Assembly (NCBI GenBank): GCA_965247505.1
Contig: OZ252020.1
Span: 1,116,001-1,180,000 of the forward strand
DNA from: CAIYRG01 sp965247505
GTDB lineage: Bacteria > Pseudomonadota > Alphaproteobacteria > Micropepsales > Micropepsaceae
DNA length: 64,000 nt
Reading direction: 5' to 3'
How positions within the stretch are numbered: position 1 is the stretch's first letter; the number at the start of each line of letters is the position of its first letter. The notes beneath the pieces are model-generated. The model saw nothing but the letters and a program-made list of their open reading frames with translations. It was not told where the DNA came from and did not search any database. The translations under genes and the position numbers were made by a program. Below, in pieces: positions 33,786-42,373 of the stretch.

Positions 33786-36122
33786 TCAAAGTGCGGCCTC
33801 TACCACCGGCTCGGGCGGCTGGCTCAAAGCAACCTGCACACGCTCTGGCAAGAAGGGCACACGTCTTAGGCGCACGCCAGTCGCGTCAAACACCGCGTTA
33901 CTGATAGCCGCGGAGATCGGGCCGCAGGAATGTTCGGAGGCGCCAGATGCAGGCCAGACCTCCGGACGATCGACGATGACAATCTCGATCGACTTCGGCA
34001 CTGCGTCCATTTTCAACACCGGATAGGTCAGCCAATCCACGCTGGTCACCATATTCTCGTCGAATTTTACTTCCTCGTAGAGCGTGCGTCCTAATTGCCA
34101 GACGAGCTGGCATTCGATCACGTGCCGGGTCGTCTTCGGATTAATTACCAAGCCGCAATCATGGGCGACGACCAGACGCTGGACCTCGATCACGCCGCTG
34201 TCGCGATGCACCCCCACTTCGGCGATCATCGCAACATAAGTGTCGTGCATTTGCCGGTAAGCGAAACCGCGGCCTATAGCGATATCGGCCTGCGCCTGGT
34301 CGTTGCGTGGCGACGGCCGTGAGTCCCAGCCATATTGCCTTGCAGCGGCATTAATCACGTCATGCTCACGATCCACCTTAAGATAACTCAACTTGAACTC
34401 GATCGGATCGGAATTTGTCGCAACTGCGACCTCGTCCATGAAGGACTCCATGCCGAATAGATGCGGAGTGCCGTAGGGATCGCGCAAATGGGTAGTGCGG
34501 AGCGGCGAGGCGCGCTCCATAAGCGGTGCGACCATCTCCCAGCGGAGCATGGCATTGTCAAAAACATATCTGTTGCCCGGAACCCCTAGTTCGATAATCG
34601 AATTCACAGGCGCGCCAAGTAAATGACCGGCGAGGACGTCGCCCGGGTGTAGCTCACGCGCGGAGCAGTCTTGCGCCGAAAGACCTTTGCTGATGTGCTC
34701 GTAGGCGATGATCCTGCCCGAGGCATCGAGCCCAGCGCGGTTTGTTGTGACTATAGGAGGCCCCTTCGGGTCCCAGGCCAGCCCTTCATGGCGCATGTGC
34801 TGTACCCGCACCGGCCGACCCAGATGCTTGGACAACACCGCAGCGTCGGCGACCGCGTCGCCCTGTTCGTTACGGGCATATCCAGCGGTGCCGTATATCC
34901 AGATTGCCCTTACGTTCTCGGGCGGAAGTTCTAAAAGTTCAGCAACGCAATTGGCGCTGTCATAGGGCTTTTGCGTGCTGGTCCACAAAGTTGCAGAGCC
35001 ACCACGCACGTCGGCGACCGCGCAACCTGGTCCCATGCTGGCATGCGACTGGGTCGGATATTCATATACGCTCTCCATGATGCGCACGGCCTGCCGAAAA
35101 CCTTCCTCTATATTCCCGTTCTCGCGGCCACGGCTGCCGCCACCAATGTCGGGGCTGGAACGGGCAAATACCGGCGCCTCGCGGATATGATCGTACAGTT
35201 CATCGTGGCCGGCGGGGAAATTCGGCGTCGACTCCGACCAGCTTACTTGAAGCGCTTTTGCGGCTCTAACCGCGTTCCATTCCTTCTCCGCAACGACGGC
35301 GAGGAAATCTTTAATCCAGACCACCTGTGCACCAGGGATATCTGCGATCGAGTCTTCGTCCACCGTCACAGGAACAGCACCGGCAACGATGGGGCGGATC
35401 ATGCGCGCATGCGCCATGTTGGGAAGACGAATGTCCGTGCATTGTTCCAAAGTACCGAAAGCCTTGCCCGGCATGTCAGTGCGCGGATAGGGCTTACCGA
35501 TGATTTTGAACTCGGCCGGCTGCTTCAGCGGCGCCGGAGACCTGACCTCAAGGCGCTGCGCAGCGCCCGTCCACTCCACTGTGGTATCGAAATATCGCCC
35601 TCCGATGAGCTCCGCATAGGAGATACGCTTGTTCGCGTCAGCAATGGCGTGCACCACACCATCGGTCACTGTGAGCTCGGCCGATGGAGCGCCTAGCGCG
35701 CTGCTCGCCATTTCGATGAGCACCCGGCGCGCCTCGGCCGCCGTTTGCCGCATGATCGGGCCGGCTTGGCGTATGGCGTTGCCGGCTGTGGCGCCGCCCA
35801 TATTCACTGTGCGTGCAGTATCGCCCAAGACGATATGCACGCGCTCCCACGGAACATCGATCTCTTCCGCGACTAGCTGGGCCATTGAAGTTATCAGGCC
35901 TTGACCGCTTTCGATCTTGCCGTAATAGGCGACGACCGTGCCGTCGGGTTCGATCGAAATGTAGGAGGAGAGCATGCCGGGCGTCACCGGCGGGCGCGTG
36001 GCTAAACCGTTTTCGGCGGCAGCAGCCCTCAGCTCCATCGGAGTTGCAAGAGTGACAATGAGTGCTCCGCTGGCGGAAAGAAATGCGCGGCGGCTAAGAG
36101 TGCTCGTTTCGATCGCGTTCAT
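33786..36122 (-). CDS. Molybdenum hydroxylase large subunit (IorB/aldehyde-oxidase type), Tat-exported
   Basis: 778 residues. The start is chosen at the ATG after GAGGAGG; a longer frame overlaps the preceding gene. A Tat signal is clear (STLSRRAFLSASGALIVTLA). Molybdopterin-domain stretches include GKIESGQGLITSMAQLVAEE, NMGGATAGNAIRQAGP, the central SHASMGPGCAVADVRGG, LWTSTQKPYDSANCVAELL and a C-terminal catalytic segment. The catalytic Glu, normally in G-x-G-E-P, appears here as Glu in GASEHSCGPISAA, so the neighbouring Pro is His. It works with the 2Fe-2S subunit 10 bp upstream to hydroxylate an N-heterocycle or oxidise an aldehyde; the substrate is not known. Electrons should pass to a cytochrome, and the only cytochrome c gene nearby is broken. 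Confidence 0.88.
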   Translation of the reverse strand: MNAIETSTLSRRAFLSASGALIVTLATPMELRAAAAENGLATRPPVTPGMLSSYISIEPDGTVVAYYGKIESGQGLITSMAQLVAEEIDVPWERVHIVLGDTARTVNMGGATAGNAIRQAGPIMRQTAAEARRVLIEMASSALGAPSAELTVTDGVVHAIADANKRISYAELIGGRYFDTTVEWTGAAQRLEVRSPAPLKQPAEFKIIGKPYPRTDMPGKAFGTLEQCTDIRLPNMAHARMIRPIVAGAVPVTVDEDSIADIPGAQVVWIKDFLAVVAEKEWNAVRAAKALQVSWSESTPNFPAGHDELYDHIREAPVFARSSPDIGGGSRGRENGNIEEGFRQAVRIMESVYEYPTQSHASMGPGCAVADVRGGSATLWTSTQKPYDSANCVAELLELPPENVRAIWIYGTAGYARNEQGDAVADAAVLSKHLGRPVRVQHMRHEGLAWDPKGPPIVTTNRAGLDASGRIIAYEHISKGLSAQDCSARELHPGDVLAGHLLGAPVNSIIELGVPGNRYVFDNAMLRWEMVAPLMERASPLRTTHLRDPYGTPHLFGMESFMDEVAVATNSDPIEFKLSYLKVDREHDVINAAARQYGWDSRPSPRNDQAQADIAIGRGFAYRQMHDTYVAMIAEVGVHRDSGVIEVQRLVVAHDCGLVINPKTTRHVIECQLVWQLGRTLYEEVKFDENMVTSVDWLTYPVLKMDAVPKSIEIVIVDRPEVWPASGASEHSCGPISAAISNAVFDATGVRLRRVPFLPERVQVALSQPPEPVVEAAL

Positions 36123-36132
36123 GATTGCCTCC

Positions 36133-36600
36133 TCACGCTTGCTGGGCGGCACGCTTGACCGCCCGCAATGCTGCATTGTGGGAGCCACAGCGGCAAATGA
36201 GATCGGATAGGGCCTCTCGGATCTCGTCGTCCGTCGGGTTTGGATTGCGGGCCAGTAATTCGGCCGCTGTCATGATCCAGCCATTGATACAAAAGCCGCA
36301 TTGGTTCACTTCTTCCTCGACCCAAGCGGTCTGGACCGGATGAGGATTTTCCGGCGTACCGAGCCCGGCGAGCGTTGTGATCTCACGGTTCACCACCGCC
36401 GCAACGGGGGTGACGCAGGATCGCACCGCTTGACCATCAATATGCACCGTACAGGCACCGCATTGGCCAAGACCACAGCCAAAGCGCGGATTGTTGAAAC
36501 CAAGCTCATCGCGAAGCGCGTAGAGCAACGGCATCCTGGGATCATCGACCGAAATGCTGTGCACTTTACCGTCGATATTGAGCGTGAAATCCTCCGCCAT
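36133..36600 (-). CDS. Molybdenum hydroxylase 2Fe-2S small subunit (IorA type)
   Basis: 155 residues. The N-terminal plant-type 2Fe-2S domain has Cys ligands in FGCGLGQCGACTVHIDG plus the later RSC. The C-terminal all-helical 2Fe-2S domain has CGFCINGWIMTAAELL and LICRCGSHNAALRAV. All eight Cys are present. No signal peptide is seen; in this family the small subunit is carried across with the Tat-signal-bearing partner. First gene of the operon with the large subunit and binding protein. It passes electrons from the molybdenum centre to an external acceptor. Confidence 0.93.
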   Translation of the reverse strand: MAEDFTLNIDGKVHSISVDDPRMPLLYALRDELGFNNPRFGCGLGQCGACTVHIDGQAVRSCVTPVAAVVNREITTLAGLGTPENPHPVQTAWVEEEVNQCGFCINGWIMTAAELLARNPNPTDDEIREALSDLICRCGSHNAALRAVKRAAQQA

Positions 36601-37919
36601 CAGTGTTCCTTCCTGCGCGAGTATTGCAGTTTTTCGTCATTCTAACGTGGCTCAAGATAATCATAACACAGGCTTGACCAACCTAACCTGGCTTTTTTGG
36701 ACCAAGGGTTATGCAAGGATGCATTTGCGAGAACGCTGACCAATGTCCGCTCCTGACCCAGGCTGTGTGAAAACGTGGTCGGGTCTGGTGGTTGGTAGCG
36801 TAAGCGGAGGTCGGGGCGGGATTATGCGACCCAACGCGTCCAATTCAGTAAAATCGGTCCGCGGAGATGCCTAACGGCTCCTTGATGCGAAGAATGCTGG
36901 GTTATGGGGCCCCCTGAGCCCGTCTCATGCGTGGATCGCCTCTATCAATCCGCCAACGCCAAGAATCTTCATCACGCGTTTCATGTTGTAGGCCAGAACG
37001 TGCAGCGCCATTTCGGTGCCGACGTGCTCGAGCGTTTTCATCTGGAAGTGCGTCGCTCCCATCCACGACTTTATCGTACCGAAGGGATGCTCCACGGTCT
37101 GGCGGCGCACGCGCATCTTGTCCGGATTTCGATCGAGCCGCGCCTGAACTCTCTCAAGGACGGCTTCGTGTTCCCAACGTGAGATCCGGCGCTCCCGAGC
37201 CGTCGTGCACTTGCTTTTCAGCGCACACGCCTGACAGGCAGCCGTCCAATAGCGGCGCAGCATCTTACCGGCCTCTTCGTTGGTATAGCGATAGGTGAGC
37301 TGCTCACCGTTGGGACAAAGATAGACATCGTCTTCGGCGACATAGACGAAGTCCTGCTTGCCGAAACGCCCTGCGGCTTTGGCCCCTGAGGTCAGGGGCT
37401 TCGGGAGATAGACCGTTATGCCGGCCTCCTCGCAGGCCAGGATCTCTTCGCCGGCGTAATAGCCGCGATCGGCAACAGCCTCGATGGTTTCAGAACCAAT
37501 GGCCGTGCGCGCCTGCGCGGCAGCGCCTGACAACTGACCCCGATCAGAGCCTTTGTTGGTCACCTCATGGGAAACGATCAGATGATGCGTCGTGTCCACG
37601 GAATTTTGCACATTATAACCGACCATCCCGCTGCCCCGGCCGCTCGTGGCCATCGAGCGCGCATCGGGATCTGTCAGGGAGAGCTGCTTGTCCTCGCTCT
37701 GCATCATCTGAACGTTCAGTGCATTCAGGCGCTGTATCTCTTGGCGCAGCATCGCAATCTTCTCGTTGAGCCGCGTGATCTTGGCCTCCGGCACCGCTTC
37801 GCCCTGGCGATCGGCGCTATCAAGCTGCGAGAGGTAGCGCGCAATGCTCTCGTCGATCTGGACCCTGCTGACGAAAGTGGAGACGTCCTGCGATAGGATT
37901 TTGATCGCAGGAGGTGCAA

Positions 37920-38216
37920 ATGTCGAAGCAGAATGGGAACAAGGGCCGGCGGTTTGATCGGGCCTTCAAGGAAGAAGCCGTCCGTCTTTTACAGACGAGC
38001 GGGCGCAGGCAGCGGCAGATAGCAGGAGATCTTGGGATCAGCGTCAGCGCGCTCGGCCGCTGGGTCGCAGAATTGCGTGAGGAGGATTTGCTTTCCGGTC
38101 CGCATGAGGATGCAGCGAAGGAGATTACCCGTCTACGCCGAGAGCGTGATCTGGCCCGTCAGGAACGTGATCTCCTAAAAAAAGCGCTGGCCTTCTTCGC
38201 CAGGGAAAGTCGATGA
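37920..38216 (+). CDS. IS3-family transposase OrfA, copy 3
   Basis: 98 residues, identical in sequence to the copy 1 protein as far as can be seen. It starts at the ATG after AGGAGGTGCAA. HTH and coiled coil as in the other copies. It overlaps orfB by four bases. Confidence 0.92.
   Translation: MSKQNGNKGRRFDRAFKEEAVRLLQTSGRRQRQIAGDLGISVSALGRWVAELREEDLLSGPHEDAAKEITRLRRERDLARQERDLLKKALAFFARESR
38177..38203 (+). promoter_or_regulatory. Candidate programmed -1 frameshift site (A7 run plus hairpin)
   Basis: Seven A (38,177-38,183) in the phase CTA-AAA-AAA of orfA are followed three bases later by a CTGGC/GCCAG hairpin (38,187-38,203). A -1 slip enters the orfB frame, which is open from there through its ATG. 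This gives a fused OrfAB, the usual active transposase of IS3 elements. The same site is at 6716-6722 in copy 1 and, inverted, 15882-15888 in copy 2. Slippage is inferred from the family. Confidence 0.65.
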
Positions 38217-39085
38217 GGTTCCGGTTCATCGACGCGGAGAGGGCCGGGTTGGCAATGCCGATATTCCGCCTGTGCAGACTGCTGCAGGTCAGCGTCTCAG
38301 GCTTCTACGCTTGGCGCAATCGCGGCCCAAGCCAGCGACAGCTCGATGACATGGTTCTACTCGCCCATGTCCGGGCAGCCTTTCGGCGCAGCCGCGAGAG
38401 CTACGGTGCAGAGCGGGTCCATCACGAGCTTGCCGAGAATGGGATCGAGGTTGGACGCCATAGGGTGGCTCGGCTGATGCGGGGAAATGGGTTGTCTCCA
38501 AAACGGAAACAGAAGTTCAAAAAGACGACGGACAGCCAGCACAACAAGGCCGTCGCATCGAACCTTCTCGACCAGAACTTCTCCGCCGAGGCACCCAACG
38601 AGAAATGGGCTGCCGACATCAGCTATATCTGGACGGCACAGGGCTGGCTGTACCTGGCCGTCATGCTCGACCTCTACTCCCGGCGCGTCATCGGCTGGGC
38701 CGTGGGCGCTCGCATGACCAGCGACCTGCCGCTCAGGGCGCTTAACCGTGCTATCGGGCTGCGCCAACCTGGCGCCGGTGTGATCCACCATAGCGATCGG
38801 GGAAGCCAGTACTGCTCAGACGCATACCAGGCGCGCCTCGGTGAACTCGGTTTCCTCGCCTCAATGAGCGGTAAGAGAAATTGCTATGATAACGCCGTCG
38901 TCGAGACCTTCTTCAAAACCATCAAGTCAGAACTGATCTGGAGGACTGTGTTCATGTCAAGAAGCCAAGCTGAAACTGCCATAGCCGGATACATCGACGG
39001 GTTCTATAATCCAGTCCGTCGGCACTCGACGCTGGACTTCACAAGCCCCGTCAAATTCGAGGCAGAAGCAATGCAAACGGTGTAG
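38213..39085 (+). CDS. IS3-family transposase OrfB, copy 3
   Basis: 290 residues and complete, with the DDE residues as in copy 2. Private changes are Arg for Gly in MSGKRNCYDN, close to the catalytic Glu, and Leu for Arg in HSTLDFTSP. The latter matches the family consensus better than the other two copies. Confidence 0.93.
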   Translation: MRFRFIDAERAGLAMPIFRLCRLLQVSVSGFYAWRNRGPSQRQLDDMVLLAHVRAAFRRSRESYGAERVHHELAENGIEVGRHRVARLMRGNGLSPKRKQKFKKTTDSQHNKAVASNLLDQNFSAEAPNEKWAADISYIWTAQGWLYLAVMLDLYSRRVIGWAVGARMTSDLPLRALNRAIGLRQPGAGVIHHSDRGSQYCSDAYQARLGELGFLASMSGKRNCYDNAVVETFFKTIKSELIWRTVFMSRSQAETAIAGYIDGFYNPVRRHSTLDFTSPVKFEAEAMQTV

Positions 39086-39680
39086 GGCGCCTCCACTTTT
39101 CCTGGATGGGTCCAATCTGCTTCAACCGCCGCTGCATCTTGGCCTGCGTGAAGTTCCGATCCCGCGCGTTGACCGCTTTGAACTTGCTGCCATCGATCGC
39201 AACGCTCGCCTCACTGAACAGCTCAAGGCGACGGCACAACACTACGAACGCACGGCAGACCTTGCGGATGGCCCCGCCGTTGTCCTTGCGGAAATCGGCG
39301 ATAGTTTTGAAATCCGGCATCAGGCGGCCGGTCAGCCATAGGAGCTCGAGATTGCGCTGGTACTCCCGCTCTAGGCGACGGCTCGATTGGACCCGATTGA
39401 GGTATCCATAGACGTAGATCTTCAGCAGCGTCGCCGGATGGTAGGCAGGCCTTCCCGTCGCCTCCGGCTCAACCCCGCTAAAGCCCAATTCCCCCAGATC
39501 AAGCTCATCAACCAAGACATCAATCGCCCGAACCGGGTTGTCATCGCCCAAATACTCATCCAGCCGCTCAGGAAAAAGAGTGCTTTAACTGCGATCATCG
39601 CCAACTACAAAGCGCTTCATCGACCCCTCCACCAAATCACAGAAGAATCATACCAGCCAACGCGTTTTCACACAGCCTGG

Positions 39681-39729
39681 GTCAAAAGGAGACCTCCCAT
39701 GTTGCAGTGCGGGAGTCCGCTTTCCCCCC
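39681..39729 (+). repeat. Part of the dispersed palindrome trapped between IS1182 and IS1111-type copies
   Basis: This 49-bp stretch contains ATGTTGCAGTGC, the central block also seen in R3, and GTCCGCTTTCCCCCC, the arm next to the IS1111 insertion point. The remainder of the repeat continues on the far side of the IS1111 copy as CGGACATTTAGGTGCACT. Confidence 0.7.
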
Positions 39730-39850
39730 GAAAGATGGGGTAATCGGCCGGCGCTCTTATCTCTGACGATTGTGGGTGCTGCGCTTCAGGCTGATGTTAG
39801 CACGGGGTCAGTTTTTGCTGCCCCAAACATCAAACAAGGAGAAGCGCAGC

Positions 39851-40883
39851 ATGGAACATTTTGCCGGATTTGACGTATCGGTCAAGGAGACGAGCGTCTG
39901 TATTGTGGACGGCACGGGCAAGATCGTGCGTGAAGTGAAGGTGGCAAGCGAGCCGGAGGCGCTGCTTCCGGTGCTGACGAACCCTAGCTACCACTTCAAG
40001 CGCATCGGATTGGAAGCCGGGCCCTTAATCGCAATGGCTCTTCAGTGCTCTTGCCGAAGCGGGCTTGCCGGCGATTTGTGTCGAGACCCGGCATATGAGA
40101 GCGGTCTTGAAGGCCCAGATCAACAAGACGGACCGCAACGATGCGCGGGGGATGGCGCAGATGATGCGGGCGGGGCTCTATCGTCCGGTGCATGTAAAGA
40201 CGTTACGCAGTCAGAAGCACCGAATGCTGCTGACCCACCGCAAGCTGCTTCAGTCGAAGGCTATCTCCATCGACAACGATCTGCGCGGGACCTTACGCAA
40301 CTTCGGGCTCAAGGTCGGGATGGTGGGGGCTCTGAAGTTCGAGGCACGCATTCGGGAGCTTGTCGCGGACCTTCCGGATATGGCCCTTTTAGTCGAACCG
40401 CTTCTTATCGTTCGGCGGGTCCTTCGCGATCAGCTCGCCATCCTGCACCGCAGTTGGCTGGCCATCGTGCGGGACGATGAGGTCTGCAGGCGTCTGATGA
40501 GTATCCCTGGGGTCGGCCCTGTGGTGGCTCTGACCTTCCGCGCCAGTGTCGATGTGCCGGCCCGCTTCAAAAACTCCAAGGCGGTTGGGGCGGCATTTGG
40601 GCTGACGCCGTCCAAATATCAATCGGGCGAGATCAACCGATCCGGCGCAATATCGAAGTGCGGGGACGAGATGGTGCGGGCGATGCTCTACGAGGCGGCT
40701 CATATCATGCTGGTGCGTTCGACAAGATGGTCTTGGCTCAAGGCCTGGGCCATAAAGATCGCCAAGAAGCGCGGGATGAAGAAGGCGATCGTGGCGCTGG
40801 CACGCAGACTGGCTGTGGTCATGCACCGCATGTGGATGGATGGCACCGAGTTCCAATGCACAAGGGAAGGCGCAGTGGCATGA
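39851..40883 (+). pseudogene. IS1111-type transposase, copy 3, frameshifted
   Basis: The start and first 58 or so codons match copy 1. An extra A near 40,027 (CCCTTAATCGC against CCCTTATCGC) then throws the frame off after LEAGPL. The remainder (MPAICVETRHMRAVL onwards) stays open in the original frame and could be made from an internal ATG as a protein lacking the first DEDD residues. Other changes are Phe for Leu in FAGFDVS and Trp for Leu in RSWLAIV. Confidence 0.9.
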
Positions 40884-41152
40884 GCGCCAAAGCCAATCAA
40901 AGAGGATAGGAGGATTTAGGTTCCACCAAGCGGTGGAGTGATGTCCCTCGCGGGACGATGGATGAGGTGAGTTCGTATGTCCGCTTGGACCTGCCGTCCG
41001 TCCGATGGCAAGGCCGCCCGAAAGATTGTTCCGCCTCGTCTTCGAACCCCATGATGGAAGGGCCTTAAGTGCCGATTCCGAAGAGAAGCGCGAGCCCGCG
41101 AGAGACATAGAAACCGCAACAGTGGAAAGTCTGAAAGTGCTTGACACCCAAT
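40884..41152 (+). ncRNA. Candidate guide RNA region of the IS1111-type element, copy 3
   Basis: The segment matches the 3' noncoding region of copies 1 and 2, with the two hairpins and the ATGTCCGCTT string retained. It could still supply RNA to an intact transposase from another copy. Confidence 0.45.
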
Positions 41153-41346
41153 GGCCGATTAGAGAAGCGGACATTTAGGTGCACTACAAAAAAATCCGCC
41201 GTAACTGCAGACGCCGGCAATTGCAGCGTCGAAACCCCTCGCCCCATAGCGCCGTTAACCCTTTTTTAAGCATGTTCTTCGGGCTCCGCCCTCGGCGCGA
41301 TAGCCTTCCCCTTCGCGCGGAATAACACGCGCTTTGGGGGGGTGTT

Positions 41347-41502
41347 GTGCGCCTATCGCTGGCACAAATAATCGGAATAAGCGTTACCTTCATTTACGGA
41401 TTTGGCTCCGATCTCGACCTCGTCTTTGCCGTCCCCGTGGGGTTCCTTGCCGGTGTCGTTGCGGGCACGATATCGAGCCTTCTGGCCAGCGCCGCTGCCT
41501 GA
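41347..41502 (+). CDS. Putative small membrane protein, 51 residues
   Basis: A GTG start after a G-rich stretch opens a frame with two hydrophobic segments, SLAQIIGISVTFIYGFG and LVFAVPVGFLAGVVAGTISS, separated by a short acidic turn (SDLDL). The composition is strongly protein-like. It is the first gene-like feature after the IS region and precedes the GNAT gene by 95 bp. No family name is known to me; a chance frame is possible. Confidence 0.45.
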   Translation: MRLSLAQIIGISVTFIYGFGSDLDLVFAVPVGFLAGVVAGTISSLLASAAA

Positions 41503-41597
41503 TACCGGGCGCGCTAGAGCGGCTTTTTCTTGCAGATCGCCTCGCCGGGCCGTATTGGCGTGAGCCGTGAACGCGAAACGGGCACGGAACGCCAATC

Positions 41598-42131
41598 ATG
41601 TGGCAGATCAGAGATGAAAAACCCGACGATGCCGACGAGATCGAAGATCTCGTGATCGCCTGCTTTGGCGCCGGACGTTTCGCGAAAACGGCCTATCGCC
41701 TGCGCGAGGGCGTAAAGCCCGTCCCGGGCTTAAGTTTTGTTGCCACGGACGATGCGGGCCTTACGCTTCTCGGCTCGGTGCGGTTTTCCAATATCGACAT
41801 CGGCGGATCGCAATCCCTGCTCTTGGGACCGCTTGCGGTAAGGCCGGAGCTGCGCGGCGAAGGTATCGGCATATCGCTGATGCAGAAGGGCATCGATGTC
41901 GCGCGCGCCGAGCGGCATACAAGCGTGATCCTGGTCGGCGACGAGCCTTATTACGCCAAAATCGGCTTTGCGCGGGTGCCGCCTGGACGGCTCAACCTGC
42001 CGGGGCCGGTCGATCCCGCTAGGCTTCTTGGTCTTTCATTGAGGAAGGGCGCGCTCGAAAAGCTTTCCGGCGAAGTGCGGCGCGCTTGCGTCGACATTCC
42101 CGTTTCTGCGCACGCTACACCTCTGCGCTAG
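41598..42131 (+). CDS. GNAT-family N-acetyltransferase (YhbS-like)
   Basis: 177 residues. The GNAT acetyl-CoA-binding motif is visible as LLLGPLAVRPELRGEGIGISLMQ in the V-x-x-x-x-R-x-x-G-x-G form, followed by VILVGDEPYYAKIGFARVP, the typical YhbS-like tail. The N-terminal half (IRDEKPDDADEIEDLVIACF) fits the alpha1-alpha2 region. Cytoplasmic acetyl transfer to an unknown amine. Complete; single gene. Confidence 0.88.
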   Translation: MWQIRDEKPDDADEIEDLVIACFGAGRFAKTAYRLREGVKPVPGLSFVATDDAGLTLLGSVRFSNIDIGGSQSLLLGPLAVRPELRGEGIGISLMQKGIDVARAERHTSVILVGDEPYYAKIGFARVPPGRLNLPGPVDPARLLGLSLRKGALEKLSGEVRRACVDIPVSAHATPLR

Positions 42132-42236
42132 CCGAGCGGTTCCTCGTACACCACCGTTACCTCAAAATTGCAACCAGCCCCACTTTTCATGGCCCGCAAA
42201 AGCGGGTCAACCAGGCGATCATAAAGCTCTCTTTTG

Positions 42237-42334
42237 CCGCGCGGACGCGCGGCTACTGGGTGGCCTCGCCCGGCGCGTGTTACGCGCCAATAGTTGGATT
42301 CGCGTGCAAGGCACGCGGGGCGGGCCATGACAAT
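42237..42334 (-). repeat. Second palindromic repeat family (TTGTCATGGCCCG type), copy 1
   Basis: In minus orientation it reads TTGTCATGGCCCGCCCCGCG, TGCCTTGCACGCGAATCC, GGCGCGTAACACGCGCC, then GGCCACCCAGTAGCCGCGCG. It is matched by 57,624-57,776 and 63,936-64,000. Several short perfect inverted pairs (GGCGCGTNACNCGCGCC) suggest folded RNA or DNA. It lies at the convergent junction between GNAT and the 42.4 kb gene. Confidence 0.75.
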
Positions 42335-42373
42335 GAGGGGGGATTGTTACAAGGGCGGGTAAACAAACGAGAA

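Larger units (their letters stand above)
37859..39114 (+). mobile_element. IS3-family insertion sequence, copy 3 (1,256 bp), nested in IS1182
   Basis: TGGACCC termini, flanked by a 3-bp ATC duplication (37,856-37,858 and 39,115-39,117). The uninterrupted target is seen in IS1182 copy A as GTCGATCTGCTTC. Both genes are open. This is the clearest insertion event in the window and must be younger than the IS1182 it sits in. Confidence 0.96.
36925..39551 (-). pseudogene. IS1182-family transposase, copy B, interrupted by IS3
   Basis: The N-terminal part (about 140 codons, to RRLKQI) lies at 39,115-39,551 and the rest at 36,925-37,858. The break falls between QI and DESIARYLSQL, exactly at the IS3 insertion. 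Excising IS3 and one ATC restores the frame seen in copy A. Substitutions relative to copy A include Tyr for Cys (EREYQRN), Leu for Ile (DKQLSL), Glu for Lys (VSHEVT) and Ala for Val (NEEAGK). The same TAA at codon 12 of the ancestral frame occurs here (39,585-39,587). Confidence 0.92.
36758..39680 (-). mobile_element. IS1182-family insertion sequence, copy B, split by IS3 copy 3
   Basis: Terminal CCAGGCTGTGTGAAAACG repeats at both ends. Total length 2,923 bp equals one IS1182 (1,664) plus IS3 (1,256) plus the 3-bp duplication. Flanks are ATGTCCGCTCCTGAC on the left and GTCAAAAGGAGACC on the right, again a palindromic site (CTCCTGAC/GTCA-AAGGAG) belonging to the ATGTCCGCT repeat. Confidence 0.92.
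39730..41174 (+). mobile_element. IS110-superfamily element, IS1111 type, copy 3
   Basis: 1,445 bp, one base longer than the other copies because of an insertion in the transposase gene. Subterminal repeats TAATCGGCC (39,741-39,749) and GGCCGATTA (41,153-41,161) are perfect. Both flanks belong to one dispersed palindrome (left GTCCGCTTTCCCCCC, right CGGACATTTAGGTGCACT), in the same orientation as at copy 2. It marks the right edge of the IS-rich region. Confidence 0.92.
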
